64,000 nucleotides of DNA, taken from assembly GCF_000247695.1 (NCBI RefSeq), contig NW_004624748.1, positions 2,141,857 through 2,205,856 on the forward strand. The letters run 5' to 3'. The stretch comes from Heterocephalus glaber. Lineage: Eukaryota > Chordata > Mammalia > Rodentia > Bathyergidae. Positions 49,881 to 61,622 of this stretch are shown here, piece after piece. Under the pieces are notes generated by a model. It worked only from the letters and a program-made list of their open reading frames with translations, was not told where the DNA came from and searched no databases. Numbering within the stretch: position 1 is the first letter of the stretch; each line of letters opens with the position of its first letter. The translations under genes and the position numbers were made by a program.

Positions 49881-50706
49881 AATCTGTCCATTTCACCTAC
49901 ATTTTTCATCTTATCGGAGTACAGGTTCTCAAAGTAGGTGCTGATGATCTAGATTTCTGCAAGATCCATTGTGATTTTTCCCTTTTCATTCCCAATTGTG
50001 TGGGCTTGGGTCTTTTCTTTCCTTTTTTTGATAAGGTTGGCCAAGAGTTTATTTTATTTAATCTTTCAAAGAACCAATTCTTCGATTCATTGATTTCTTT
50101 TATATTGCTTTCTTAGTCTCAATTGCATTAATTTCTGCTCTGATCTTTATAATTTCATCCCTCATACATGCTTTTGGTTTAACTTTTCATCTTTTGCTAG
50201 AAGCTTGAGGTTCAACATTAGCTTATTTATTTGAGCTCACTCTGTTTTTATGATGTGGGAATTCACCACTATAAATTTTCCTCATAGGTCTGCTCTCATT
50301 GCATCCCATAAGTTCCAGTATGTCGTATCGGCATTATTGTTAATTGTAGAAACTATCTAATTTCTTCTTTCATTTCATCTGTGACCCATTCTTTCAGGAG
50401 GGTATTATTTAATTTCCATGTGTTAATGTAGTTTTTGTGGTTTCTTTTGCCATTGGTTTTTAATTTCATTGCACTATGATCTGATAATATGCATGGTATA
50501 ATTTCAGTTCCTTTGCATTTACCTAAGCATGTTCTGTGAGCTAGTATGTGGTCTATTTTGGAGAAAGTCTCATGTGCTGTTGAGAAGAATGTGTATTCTA
50601 TTGTTATTGGGTGAAATACTCTCTAGATATCTACCAAGTCCATTTGTTCAAAGATTTGGTTCATCTCTGATAGTTCTTTGTTGATTTTTTTGTCTACTTA
50701 ATTTGT

Positions 50707-50795
50707 CTTTTTTTTTTCTTGGTACCGGGGATTGAACTTGGCTCCTTGCACTTGCCAGGTAGGTGCTTTGCCACTGAGCTACATCCCCAGCCCTA
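50707..50795 (-). repeat. ID-type SINE nested in L1 ORF2
   Basis: Antisense: T run, GGTACCGGGGATTGAACTTG, GCCACTGAGCTACATCCCC. Confidence 0.9.
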
Positions 50796-52581
50796 ATCTG
50801 ACTATTTGTGACAGTGGGGCATTGAGGTCTCCCATTACAATTGTATTAGTGCTTATCTGATTTTTCATAACCATTAGCGTTTGTTTTATATAGTTGGGTG
50901 TGGTAGTATTTGATGCATATATATTTATGATTATCTCTTATTGGACTGTTCCTTTAACAAGTATGTAGTGACTTTCTTTGTCTCTTGTGATTAGTCTTGG
51001 CTAGAAATCCACTTAGTAAACAAATGGAATAGTCACCTCTGCTTTTTTTCCAGGTTCCTGTTTCATGGAGTATTGTTTTCTATCCCTTGACTTTCAGTCT
51101 ATGAATTTATTTTGACTTAAATGTGTTTCTTGTATGCAAAATATTGTTAGATCTTGTTTCTTGATCCATTCTGCCAATCTGTTTCTTTTGATTAGTGAAT
51201 TGAGACCATTCACATTCATGGTTATAACTGATATTGATTTATCCTTGGCATTATATTATTTTCCTGTTGTTGGTTCCTTTTCTTTCCCTTCTATTTAATT
51301 GCTTGCCTTGCTTGGTGGATTCAATCTATTAGGATTGTTGGAATTGTCTTCATTGTCTTTTTTTAGAATATTCCTTAGAACTTTTTGGAGTGCTGGTTTG
51401 GTGGTCATGAATTTCTTCAGGTGTTCTTTATCATGGAAGTATCTTATTTCTCCATCAATTTTGAAAGATAACTTTGTTGGAGGTTGTTTTCTTTTAGGGC
51501 TTGAAATACTTTGCTCCAAGCTCTTCTTGACTTAAGGGTTTGTGTTGAGGAGTCTGCTGTGATTCTGATGGGCTTTCCTTTAGAGGTGATCTGTTTCTTT
51601 TCTCTAATAGCTTTTAATATTCTGTTCTTGCATTGCATTTCTGGCATCTTGACTATTGTATCCCTTGGTGTAGCTTTTTTCTGATCATGGCTAATTGCAT
51701 TTCTATATGCCTCACTTATGTATATATCAATTTTTTTTCCATGGTTGGAAAGTTCTCTGCTATTACTTCTGTGAACAGATTTTTTATTCTCTTTGTACTA
51801 TCTTCTGATTTTTCATTGATTCCAGTTATAATCTTATGTTAGTCTTGTTTGCATTATCTAGCAGCTGTTGGATTAACTTTTTGCTATTTTTAAGAAATCT
51901 TTCATTTGGTGATCACCAACTACAATCCTGTCTTCTAGATCAGATATTCTATCTTCACATTGGTTGACTCTGCTGTGTATACATTGAATAGAATTTTTAA
52001 TCTCCTGCATTTCAATTTGAATCTGTTTTATGGAATCCAGTTCTTTTTTATGTTGGGCATTAATGGTTTCTATGTCTTTCCTAAGCTCCTGTATTTTAAA
52101 AAATCTGTATCTGAAAAAAAAATGAAAATAAAGGGAAAAAATGGAAAAAAAAGAATAAAATATGTATCTACTCTAGATTTATGAACCATTTCCTTCATTA
52201 TGGTCATCATCTCTAATTATCTGTGTGATTATTTCTGTTTTGATTTTGTCAAGAGTCTTATTTATCTGTTTTGTTACTTCTGCTGATACCATTTCAGAAG
52301 GGTCCACTGGGGGGCTTTTGATTTCTTCCACCTCAGTGCCCCCTGGATTTGCCTTGGGTGAGTTTGGGGTATTGGATTCATCTTGCTTCCATGTTTTCTC
52401 ATTTTCTCTTTGTTTTCTGCATTGAGGCTTGTAAATTGCTTACGGTAGGTAGCTTTATTAATAGTATCAAGACCTCTTTAGGAAATGACTACTTTTCAGG
52501 GATGTCTTCTAGGCATGGCTGACTTTTGGCCTTTGAGTCTATCTGGATCCTTTGGCCAGGATCCTGCATCTTCTGTTTATT

Positions 52582-52666
52582 TTGTTGTGTTTTTTTTTTT
52601 TTAGTTCTTTTATTGGTACATTTTAGGTATACAATTCATTTACATTTATCATTGGGTGTTTGTACA
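52582..52666 (-). mobile_element. 85-base L1 3' tail insertion with 17-base TSD
   Basis: T run then TTTTATTGGTACATTTTAGG and TTTACATTTATCATTGGG, the last bases of the young L1 family. Perfect duplication TGCATCTTCTGTTTATT at 52565-52581 and 52667-52683. Nested in the 5' part of the large L1. Confidence 0.9.
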
Positions 52667-53197
52667 TGCATCTTCTGTTTATTAGGGGTGCAAGTTTGCA
52701 GCCTGTTTGGCCTAGCACCCAGTTCTTTGATACTGGTCTATAGCCTTGTTTATGACTCCTAAATCATCTAGCTATTGCCATACAAGGAAGATAAATTGAT
52801 CACAACAACTGTGTCACCTTGGTTAAAGTGCACAATCAGTAATAACATTAGCATCAAATACAGACTGGAAAGTGACAAACTGTGATAACAAATAGTTTAC
52901 TACCTTTAACCCTAGGTGTAAGATTTATAGTTATATAGCAAGATCTAAGAGAAATCAGGAAATTATATATATTAAATATCTACTCAATAGAGCAACTTTA
53001 TCCCAAGGGGAGAAAATTTAAAAGGTAGAGAAGGAAAAAATAGAGAAACGAAAGAAGAGAGAGATTAGAAGCAAGGTTGAAAGACAAAGGAATATTACCC
53101 AAGCCTCAAGAAGAAGTTTGAAGGGAAGAAGACAGAAGGGAAGGAAAGAAGGAGAAAATGAAACAAGACAAGAAAATTACTAAAAACAGTGTTCACA

Positions 53198-53198
<1 letters not shown>

Positions 53199-53229
<31 letters not shown>
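53199..53229. repeat. (CA)n microsatellite
   Basis: About 15 CA units inside the L1 5' UTR. Confidence 0.97.
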
Positions 53230-53230
<1 letters not shown>

Positions 53231-54103
53231 GCAATGGGGTGGTGGTGGGGGAATGAACAAAAAAAATACCAAAAGCAAAGAAAAAAAGAAAAAGAAATTT
53301 CTCTGTGATTTCAATCCTGTGGCTATCACCTGAGGTCTACAGTTTCCTGGCAGTTCCAATTCAAGGTGTGACTCTGTTCTCACTAGTAGACAGGGGAGGC
53401 TTTCAGAGCCTAGATCCATGTGGGGTAATCCCAGCAAGATGGCAATAGGATTATGGTGAGATGCCAGTTTGGGGACTTTCAAATACACAGAAATTCAGGC
53501 CGAACCTGCCTTCTGCTTGTGGGAGTGGGGCCTGATATCTCTTGCCTCCCTGACCACAGCTCCCTGACCCTGGACATCTGTGGCTGTCCCTCACCCAGTC
53601 ACTGAGTCAGTTTAACACTGGTAGCCCTGAGATGAAGCCAACCTGCAGCTACTCTGAGTCTCAGGTTCAGTTGACTCCTCCCTAAAATGGCATCCAAACA
53701 GGCCCTCTCTCCAGTGCATATGGCAGATGCTTGGACTGGAGTCACTCACCAGCTATTGTGCATGGCATCCACTGCTCCATTCCACTGGTGCATTTCTCCC
53801 TGAAGGCATCTGGTGTCATCCACTCTGTAGATTCAATCTTCTTTTCTTTGGTCACAAGCTAGAAGCCAGGAAGAAAGGAGGGGATTGCCCCTTCCTTTTT
53901 CTCTGTTTTGGTCTGTCTTTTCAGTTTCTCTGTAGGCTCCAGTTTTCCCTTCAAATCCTTCCTGGGTCCCAGGGATCCACCTCCCTCCTTTTCTTTCCCA
54001 AGTTGTTATTTTCCAGTGTCTGGATTCCGAATCTTGGAGAGGCTGATTTGTTGCTGCTTACTGCTCTGCCATCTTCCCGGAAATCTCAAGATTTACATTT
54101 ATT

Positions 54104-54487
54104 AAGGTACAAAAAGAAGTATGCTCTGTGGACTGAGAGCGGTCCACTGAGAGAAGCTCACAGTAGTCCCAAGGTTAATCAACACAAACTGTTTTAGAAC
54201 TTTGTCCTAATTATAGGTGCTAGAGACACGCTGATGACATAATCCTTTACCAAATTTTCAGTTCTCCGAGTATCCATGTCCTGACACCAGTGTTTATCGG
54301 TTGAGTCATTGAAGTGATGATCTTGTGGCTCCATATGACCAAAGAGTTAGATGGTTAGGGTCAGCTGGGCTGTGTGCTGGTATATCACATGCTGCTTAGC
54401 AGCCCCTGGACTCAGTGCCACCCAGGTATGAGATTTTCACACTGTTTACATGTCCTACTATAGAAAGGCAGCAGTGGTACCACCTAA
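54104..54487. other. Unassigned sequence
   Basis: About 380 bases between the L1 5' end and a B1. No feature recognised. Confidence 0.6.
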
Positions 54488-54502
54488 GGAATGACTCACT
54501 TT

Positions 54503-54652
54503 GTTTTGTTTGTTTTCTTTTGTTTTCTTTTTTGAGACAGAGTCTTGCTTTGTAATTCAGGCTGGTCTTCAACTCACTATGTAGCTCAGGCTGGCCTCAA
54601 ACTCATGGTGATCCTCCTGCCTCAGCCTCCTGAGTGCTGGGATTATAAGCAT
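54503..54652 (-). repeat. B1-type SINE
   Basis: GTTTT-rich tail, then TTTTTTGAGACAGAGTCTTG, GTAGCTCAGGCTGGCC, GAGTGCTGGGATTATAAGC. Flanked by AATGACTCACTTT and AAGGACTCACTTT. Confidence 0.9.
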
Positions 54653-54667
54653 GAAGGACTCACTTTA

Positions 54668-54762
54668 TTTTATTTTTTTGTACTGGGGATTGAACTCAGG
54701 ACCTTGAGCTTGCAAGGCAGGCAGCAGGCAGCGGAAGCACTGAGCTAAATCCCCAGCCCAAG
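54668..54762 (-). repeat. ID-type SINE with TSD, next to B1
   Basis: Antisense: GTACTGGGGATTGAACTCAG, GGCAGCAGGCAGCGG (a small internal duplication), box A complement. Perfect 15-base duplication GAAGGACTCACTTTA at 54653-54667 and 54763-54777. Confidence 0.92.
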
Positions 54763-55142
54763 GAAGGACTCACTTTAAAGAAGACAGATGCTTTCTAAAA
54801 CTTGAGCAGACTTCTCTGATAGGATTCTTCAACCACCAGGATAAATCACAGCATCTGTCTATTCCTATAAATTTTCAGTCTTTAACCTTAGTATTATAAT
54901 GGGATCACCTTTGTAAAAAAAAGAACAATAATTGTAGTTGGTTTTTTTAATATCATCTGGAAATTGACATGTCAAAAAAGATAGATCCCCAAATTATTAC
55001 TACTTTATTAAGAACAAGATTAATGAAAGTGACTTTCATTCTAAGAAAATCCAGTGCCAATCAAAATCAGCCAACAGTATAATTTCATTAGAAGACTACT
55101 TGAATTACAGAGAGTTTTTTTTTCTTTAAAAATTTCGTATCA

Positions 55143-55222
55143 GGGGCTGAGGATACACCTCAGTGTTATAGTACTTGTCTAGCATGTACAAGGCCCTCGG
55201 TTCAAGCCCTAGCACCGGGAGA
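55143..55222 (+). repeat. Older ID-type SINE
   Basis: AGGGGCTGAGGATACACCTCAG, TTGTCTAGCATGTACAAGGCC, GGTTCAAGCCCTAGCACC. Confidence 0.85.
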
Positions 55223-55309
55223 AGGAGAAGGAATATTTCATTAGACAAATTCCCTAAGGTGCATAAAATTTTTGAGCCGTAAGTTTTATTTGCATCCAAC
55301 CTCTTAATT

Positions 55310-55391
55310 TTTTTTTTTGTACCGGGGATCGAACTTGGGACCTTGCACTTGTGAGGCAGGCAGCAGAACCACTGAGCTAAATCCCTGGCCC
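55310..55391 (-). repeat. ID-type SINE with TSD
   Basis: Antisense: T run, GTACCGGGGATCGAACTTGG, GCAGAACCACTGAGC. Perfect 15-base duplication TCCAACCTCTTAATT at 55295-55309 and 55392-55406. Confidence 0.93.
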
Positions 55392-55859
55392 TCCAACCTC
55401 TTAATTGTACATTTCTTTGGAACACATTTGAAGAAATATGGTAAGCAACTGCCCTGCTAGTTCTATTTCCTGTTTCAGTTACCTGGATATATGGGAAAGC
55501 TGCTTTAGTACTGGAGAGTACTATGGGCTGTCAGAGAACAAACCACTGTACTTTCTTAATTTTCACATTCATATTAAACAAGACATAAGCACCATTGTTT
55601 GGGCTCATTTCAGGGGGAGATGTCTTCTTGTCTACTCTCTTTTTGTGAAGACAATGGCACAGCTGAAATTACAGAATAAAATGTGAGAAAGTTAAGTAAT
55701 GCTTTGAAATCTCAGAGTTATCCTGTTCAGAAAGATGAATAAACAACAGAAAGGTAAAATCATCCAAGAGCTAAAACGAAAACAAGAATTGATGGGGATT
55801 TAACTTTTTTTTTCTCTGAAATGAAAATGGTTATTTAATCTTTTTAATATAAACAAAAT

Positions 55860-55929
55860 TGGCCGGTGGTATAACTGAATGGGTGAGCATTTGCCTAGCA
55901 TGCATGAGTCCCTGGGTTCCATCCCCAGC

Positions 55930-55985
<56 letters not shown>
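55860..55985 (+). repeat. Older ID-type SINE with (CA)n tail
   Basis: GGCCGGTGGTATAACTGAATG, GCCTAGCATGCATGAGTCC, GGGTTCCATCCCCAGCAG, then about 25 CA units (55934-55985) grown from the tail. Confidence 0.88.
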
Positions 55986-55988
<3 letters not shown>

Positions 55989-57535
55989 CAACACATAACT
56001 GCTCATCGCAAACATTTAAACAGAATGTAGGCAAAAAAGATCTCCAGAATGACCCCTTGCAAGTCCCAGAAGGAGAGGTTATAAACATGGTATTGTGGAG
56101 GGATATCCTTTGTGCTTTGTGGGTAGAGCGGATCAGGACAGTGAGGAAGTATACTCTCTCATTGTTCAACTTCTTGACCAAATTGCAGCCATCTGAACAC
56201 AGAGACATGGCAGTGGGCTCCAGGATGGAGCTAGTATGAGCTGATCCGTCAGGTGACAAATACCTTCAGGCTACAATGTGCTGAGCAAGCCATTTCTGTC
56301 TCATTTTGTGCCTTCCATCTTCATTATGGCCTTAAATGCTATCTGCATTGCTTCTCATTTCCACTGGCAGGGAACCAAGCCTCCTGGTTGGGAGGCAGCC
56401 GGAGAGCACTGATCTGCTTGGCTGTGGCCCCAAATCCTGTAATCTACTGTGCTCCCTTGGGAAGGTCCAGTCTCCTCCGGAAGATGAATTCCCCATGCTT
56501 TTCTGTGGGGCAAGAAAGGTGTCCTTTGGCAGGATAGTGTGGTTTATCTCAAGAGCCACCAGGTGTCTCTCTGACCAAAACAACCTCCCAAATCAGCAGC
56601 CAGAACCCAAATTCTTTATCTTTTTTTAACACGTGAAAATTCAAATAAATATCATTGTAATGAAAACACAGTGACAAAGAAGAGTGTGAGGCTAGAGTTT
56701 ATCCCTTGCACCTGGGTGCCTCTAAGCTCCAACACATTTAATATCTGGGCTTGCAGCCAGGGTTTCAGAGCCGCCTTACACTTACATTTAGCTTTACAGA
56801 GTGCACACTGGGATGACTCAACAGAGAAGCTCCATATTTCTCTGTCATTATGTACATTTCAGATATTCTTGCAAATTTGGATACTGTTTTTAGACTTGAA
56901 CATTTTTTATACGTATGTTTAAAAGTATTTTGAAATTTTTTGTGGCTCCAGACCCCAAGTTCTAAAACTCCTGTGTTTGCCTTGGGTCCATAGGACCTGA
57001 CCCCAAACCCCTAGGCAAAAGCAATGTCAATCGCAGACCTGGTACCTTGGTGGCCTGCAGAGAAATCCTCACCCAGGACCACTTGTCATGACCTCTTTTT
57101 CCCACTGTTCAATGAGGGGATAGTACCTAGGAAACCCCCACCAAGTGCAGTAGAGCCAATGGTGCCTGGTAATCTCAATAGACCTCAGATGTGTTGCTCT
57201 GTCCCCCTTCAGATCATTCTTCCTCACTGCAGTTGAAAAAATGTCTGGCACCTCTGCTGCTCTATGGAAATGGGGACAGTGATAGTAGCTCTTCTCACAG
57301 GGATACTGTGTGGGGTGATGAGGTCATCTGGGTAAAGCACTTGGTAAGCAATGGGCAAAGTGCCTGCCACATCCTGAGAGCTGAACAGATGTCAGCTGCT
57401 GTGTCATTAGCAATGGGGTCTATTTTCTAGGGAAGAAAAACAACTTAGCCTTTCCACCCTGAGCAGGTAAAAGCCATCTTTATATGTTCCATGATTGAGC
57501 TGGAGAAAGCACCTATATACAAGTCTGCTGCCCCT
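55986..57535. other. Mostly unassigned intergenic sequence
   Basis: No gene recognised. A MIR-like stretch lies at about 57250-57430 (GGAAATGGGGACAGTGATAG, AAGTGCCTGCCACATCCTG). The short open frames here match no family I know. Confidence 0.6.
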
Positions 57536-57604
57536 GCCCTGGGATTAAACCCAGGGCCTTACACATACTAGACTCTATCACTCAGCTCTACCCCAAGACC
57601 CAGT
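57536..57604 (-). repeat. Older ID-type SINE
   Basis: GCCCTGGGATTAAACCCAGG, CACTCAGCTCTACCCCAAG in antisense order. Confidence 0.75.
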
Positions 57605-57649
57605 TCTCCTAAGACACTGGGCTGTTAATGGATGTTTGCTTTAACAGGA

Positions 57650-59450
57650 TCAGCCTCAGGAAAATAAACACTGGAGAAAAAGTAGTTTCTTTAACAAATG
57701 GCACTGGGAAAGCCGATGTGCAGAAGAATTAATCTAGACCCATATCTCTCACCATGTATTGAAATCAAATCAAAAAGGGCCAAAGGCCTATATATGAAAA
57801 CAAATGTTGAATCTGCTGGAAGATAAAGTAGGTAAAAACCTTTGAAGACATATGTATAGGCAAGGACTTTCTAAATAGAACTCCAGTTGCACAAGAAATA
57901 ATACCAGGAATCAACAGAAAGGATTATATCCAAAATTTCTATAAAATGGAGTACTACTCAGCCATAAAGAATGAGAAATTAGAGACATTTATAGCTAAAT
58001 GGATGCACATTGAGACAATACTTTTTTTTTCCCTTAAATTCTTTTATTGGTACATTTTAGGTATATAATACATTTACATTTATCATTGGGTACTGTACCT
58101 GTACACGATGTATTTTGGTTCTTATTTTCTCCCCATTCCCTGTCCTCCCTTGAGGTGATACTCCTAAGTGAAATAAATAGGACACGTGTAAGTACTGAAT
58201 AGTTTCTCTAGTGTGAGAAACTGAAAGTGTAAATAAGGACTAAAAGGTATAATAGATAATGTGAAATAGGAAGGAAAGTGGCAAAGGGGAAGGGAAAGTT
58301 GGAGGGGTAGGGGAAAAGAAAGAAGGAAATGGGATTAATATGAGAAAAGGAAAAAATGGAAACAAAGTCTTTGTAAATAGGGAGAGGTGGAGGGGTTGAA
58401 GGGAGGGCAGAGGAGTGGGGGGGGGGGGAAAGAACCAAGATAGATTACATAAAGGTGCAAATTCCCAGTGATAAATGTCAACATATTGTATACCTAAAAT
58501 GTACCAATAAAATTAAAAATTTTCTGAACAGCAAGAAAAAAAATCAACAAAGTGAAGAGACAACCTACAGAATGGGGAGGGCGTGGATTGCCAGCTACTC
58601 CTCAGACGGAGGACCAACATACAAAGAACTCAAAAAAAATTAGACCCCCCAAAACAAAAGACTCAAGCAAATGAGTAAACATTTCTCAAAAGAAGCACAA
58701 ATGGTCAATGAGTACATGGAAAAATATTCAGCACATTTGACCATTAGAGGAATGCAAACCCAAACGACGCCGAGATTCCATCTTCAGGAAGGACAGCTGT
58801 CATCAAGGACTAAAAAACAACACATGCTCAGTTGCAGGGAAAAGGAGCCCTTCTACATTGTTGGTGGGAATATAAGCTAGTACCACAATGAATTCAGTGT
58901 AGAGAGTCTGCAAAAAACTAAAAAAGAAATTCCATTTGACCCAGCTATATCTCTCCCTGTTATCTTACTGAAAGCGTTAAAGTCATCATGTTGCAGTGAT
59001 ACATGCACACCCATGACTGTAGCAGCACAATTCATAATAACTAAATTATGGAAGTTAGCCTATATTCCCATCAACAGATGAATGAATAAAGAATATGTGA
59101 TGATATATACACAAAGGAGTACTACTAAGCCAAAAAGAAGGATAAATTTGAGTTATTTATAGGAAAATGGATCTTGAGACTATAGTGCTAAATGCATTAA
59201 ATCAGACTGAGTTTAAATCAGACATAGAAGGTTAAACATCACTTGATTTCTCTTATAAAAAAATAAAGAGCAAGACAAAAGAGAGAGGGTAGGGATAAAG
59301 GAGGTAGACTTTTTAGACATAGAAAGAGGGGATCTGGGATGGAGCAATGGGGAGGGAAAGGAGTAAAAAGGATCAACACGCAATATGTATATGTACCAAT
59401 TCTCCAAAATTAATAGTATGTGTCATAAACATACTAATAAAAAGAAATTT
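57650..59450 (+). mobile_element. Nested L1 complex, plus strand
   Basis: An older L1 ORF2/3' region (57650-57937 and 58511-59450; for example AACAAATGGCACTGGGAAAG, GAAGAGACAACCTACAGAATG, CATTTGACCCAGCTATATC) is split by a younger 3'-end copy (about 57938-58510, ending GTACCAATAAAATTAAAA). The younger copy is itself interrupted by a 131-base antisense L1 tail. All frames are broken. Confidence 0.8.
58022..58152 (-). mobile_element. L1 3' tail fragment inside a younger L1
   Basis: T run then TTTTATTGGTACATTTTAGG and the C/T-rich tract. Flanks TTGAGACAATACT and TTGAGGTGATACT form an imperfect 13-base duplication, and the host L1 reads on across it. Confidence 0.78.
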
Positions 59451-59544
59451 TTAAAAAAGAATGAAGTGTGGACTGCTCAGTGTGTGACCACCCCCATAGC
59501 ACACCACCTGTTCAAGGAAGCTCCTTCCCTCACAAGGCCTCACA

Positions 59545-59750
59545 ATGTAGGGGGCCTTGGAGCTAGCAGAACTGAGTTCAAAGCCTACTTCAACCCTTTC
59601 AGGAAATCACTGTGCCTTTCTGTGCTTCTAAGTCAGTGTCACATGGTTTAACTCGTATTTAGCTGACTTGGAAAGTTAAGTGGAATTATGTTTGTAAAAT
59701 GCCTAGCTCCATGCCTGGGACATGGTAGACACTCCTAAAATTCAGTCACT
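59545..59750 (-). repeat. MIR fossil SINE
   Basis: GAACTGAGTTCAAAGCCTAC, TTCAGGAAATCACTGTGCC, then AATGCCTAGCTCCATGCCTG in antisense MIR order. Confidence 0.75.
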
Positions 59751-59759
59751 GTTAGAATG

Positions 59760-60970
59760 ACAAGGACATTGTGTCTCCAAGGAGGGCTACAAGATGAAGA
59801 TGCTTAGAAAGACCTGGAATGTCTTGGGGTAGAATATAGGTTCTGAGAAAGTATTTATCAATTGAATATTGGAGAACAGGGGTATAAAAGATAGAGTGAA
59901 CACGAGAACCCACAAGGGGAAAGTGACATCTTTTTAACATGACATCCAGTCTGGATTTTGGAGGTGGGATTTTGTCTCATTCAACCCACCTCTGCTATAT
60001 TTAGGAACTTGATCATTTTTGCTATCCTTTTTTGATGTCTTTCCCTTCCTCTAGGATAGAATTATATCTATCCTTTGGGTATGGTTTTCTAAAGTATGTA
60101 CTAATTTTTGATTAAAATAGAACAATCTTGTTCTGTTATTTTTGATGACGCAGCTTTAGGGGCTAAATGTAATCTTCAGCACAGTGATGTGGTATTTCAA
60201 TCACAGAAGCAAGTGGGCCATGACATTATGGGATTTAAATCACAGAATAACCTGTCTTTAATAGTGCACAAGGGTGAGGGAAAATGACAGAATCTTCCAT
60301 TTTTTGGAGGAATATATATGTTTTATAAACTTTTGTTTTCTGTTTCCAGTTTAATGCTCAGAATTAAGGCTAGAATCCACATGGGCTTAGAATCCAGCTA
60401 AATTTTGGTATTCACTACTCAGGGAATCTAAAAGAAGTTCATACTGTTGTCAGCCTCTGACTTTGGACACATTTACCTGTGGTCTAGTAATGCTTCCTGT
60501 GAAGTATGAATATTCTAGATACCTCTGTTTTCCATTTAAAGCTTCACCCATTGTTAGATGATGTTTTAATGTTACTTGCTTTTGTCCCTCTTCAGGACAT
60601 CCACACAGATGACACAGGAAGGACCCTGATTCTGTATGGCCACAGGCTCTTCCCTCCCTCCTGTGGGGCAGTTGGATCAGTGCCTTCCCCTGGAAAACCA
60701 ACTGCTTCCCTCTGTTATGTCTTCATAGTGGCAATGTGGAAGGGCTGGTGAATTGTATGCATTGCCCCATGGAGTGTATCTCCCTAAGGGATTTAAATAA
60801 CCTGGCTTTCCCTGGTGACTGGAAAATAACCAGAGCAGAGAATGTGGCTTTGATGGTGAATGGTTTTGCCTCATCTGAGTGAAGATAGCAGCTGCTTTAT
60901 TTATCTTGGCAAGTAAAGAAAAACAAACCACGACTAAGAATTATGGCCTGGAGACTTCCCAGAAAGACAT
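59760..60970. other. Unassigned intergenic sequence
   Basis: About 1.2 kb with no recognised gene or repeat. Open frames at 60506-60751 and on the opposite strand lack any family signature. Confidence 0.6.
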
Positions 60971-60971
60971 G

Positions 60972-61245
60972 CATTAGTTAACTCTGCTGTTGCTGCAACA
61001 CAATACCCAGCACCCACAGTTTAAAAGAGGAAAGCTCACAGTCTCAGGAGATTCAGTCCATGGTTAGCAGGCTCCAAGGCAGAAACAACATGGCAGAAAG
61101 GCATGGCTGAGAAAAGCTGTTTAGATCATAGCAGCTGAGAGTCAGAGTAGGGGAACAGTGCCAAAGAGGAATGGACAAGGGCCCAGATATAGGACCCAAG
61201 ATCTACACCTCCAAAGCCTACCCAGACACACCCAGAAATGTGCTG
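60972..61245 (+). mobile_element. MaLR LTR fragment
   Basis: GCATTAGTTAACTCTGCTGTTG, CAACACAATACCCAGCACCC, then ATTCAGTCCATGGTTAGCAG and GAAACAACATGGCAGAAAGG follow the rodent MaLR LTR order. The 3' end is lost where an L1 tail begins. Confidence 0.65.
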
Positions 61246-61249
61246 CATT

Positions 61250-61395
61250 TTTTTGGGAGGGGAGCAAAACATTAATTGGTACATTTTAGATATGCATAAT
61301 GATAACATTCATCATGGTGAATTTGTACTTGTACATGATACATCTTGCTTAAGGAGTGTGCTTTACTAACCTGTTAGAACTACCTCCCTTCCTCC
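61250..61395 (-). mobile_element. L1 3' tail fragment
   Basis: T run, ATTAATTGGTACATTTTAGA, CATTCATCATGGTGAATTTG, GTACATGATACATCTTGC. An older copy of the same L1 3' end. Confidence 0.75.
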
Positions 61396-61424
61396 TCCCT
61401 TTCTTCCTTCCTTCCTTTCTTTTT

Positions 61425-61622
61425 TTGAAACAGATCTTTAAAATAATTTTTAAAATTAAAAAAATAATAATAAAAAGAAAAGAAAAGAAACAGATCTTGT
61501 TAGGTAGTTCAGACTGGCCTTGAACTCACTATGCAGCCTAGGTTGGCCTTGAACTTGCAGCAATCCTCCTGCCTCAGCTCCCAAGTGCTGGTATTATAGG
61601 TGTGTGCCACCATGCCTGTTAG
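61425..61622 (-). repeat. B1-type SINE with a 48-base A-rich insertion
   Basis: Antisense B1 (GTTCAGACTGGCCTTGAACTC, CTCCCAAGTGCTGGTATTAT). Near its start an A-rich 48-base block (61439-61486) is flanked by GAAACAGATCTT at 61427-61438 and 61487-61498. Confidence 0.85.

Noticed and set aside
55831..56259. Open frames of 126-142 codons over the CA repeat at 55934-55985
   Set aside because: A dinucleotide repeat keeps frames open on both strands; the flanks are an ID SINE.
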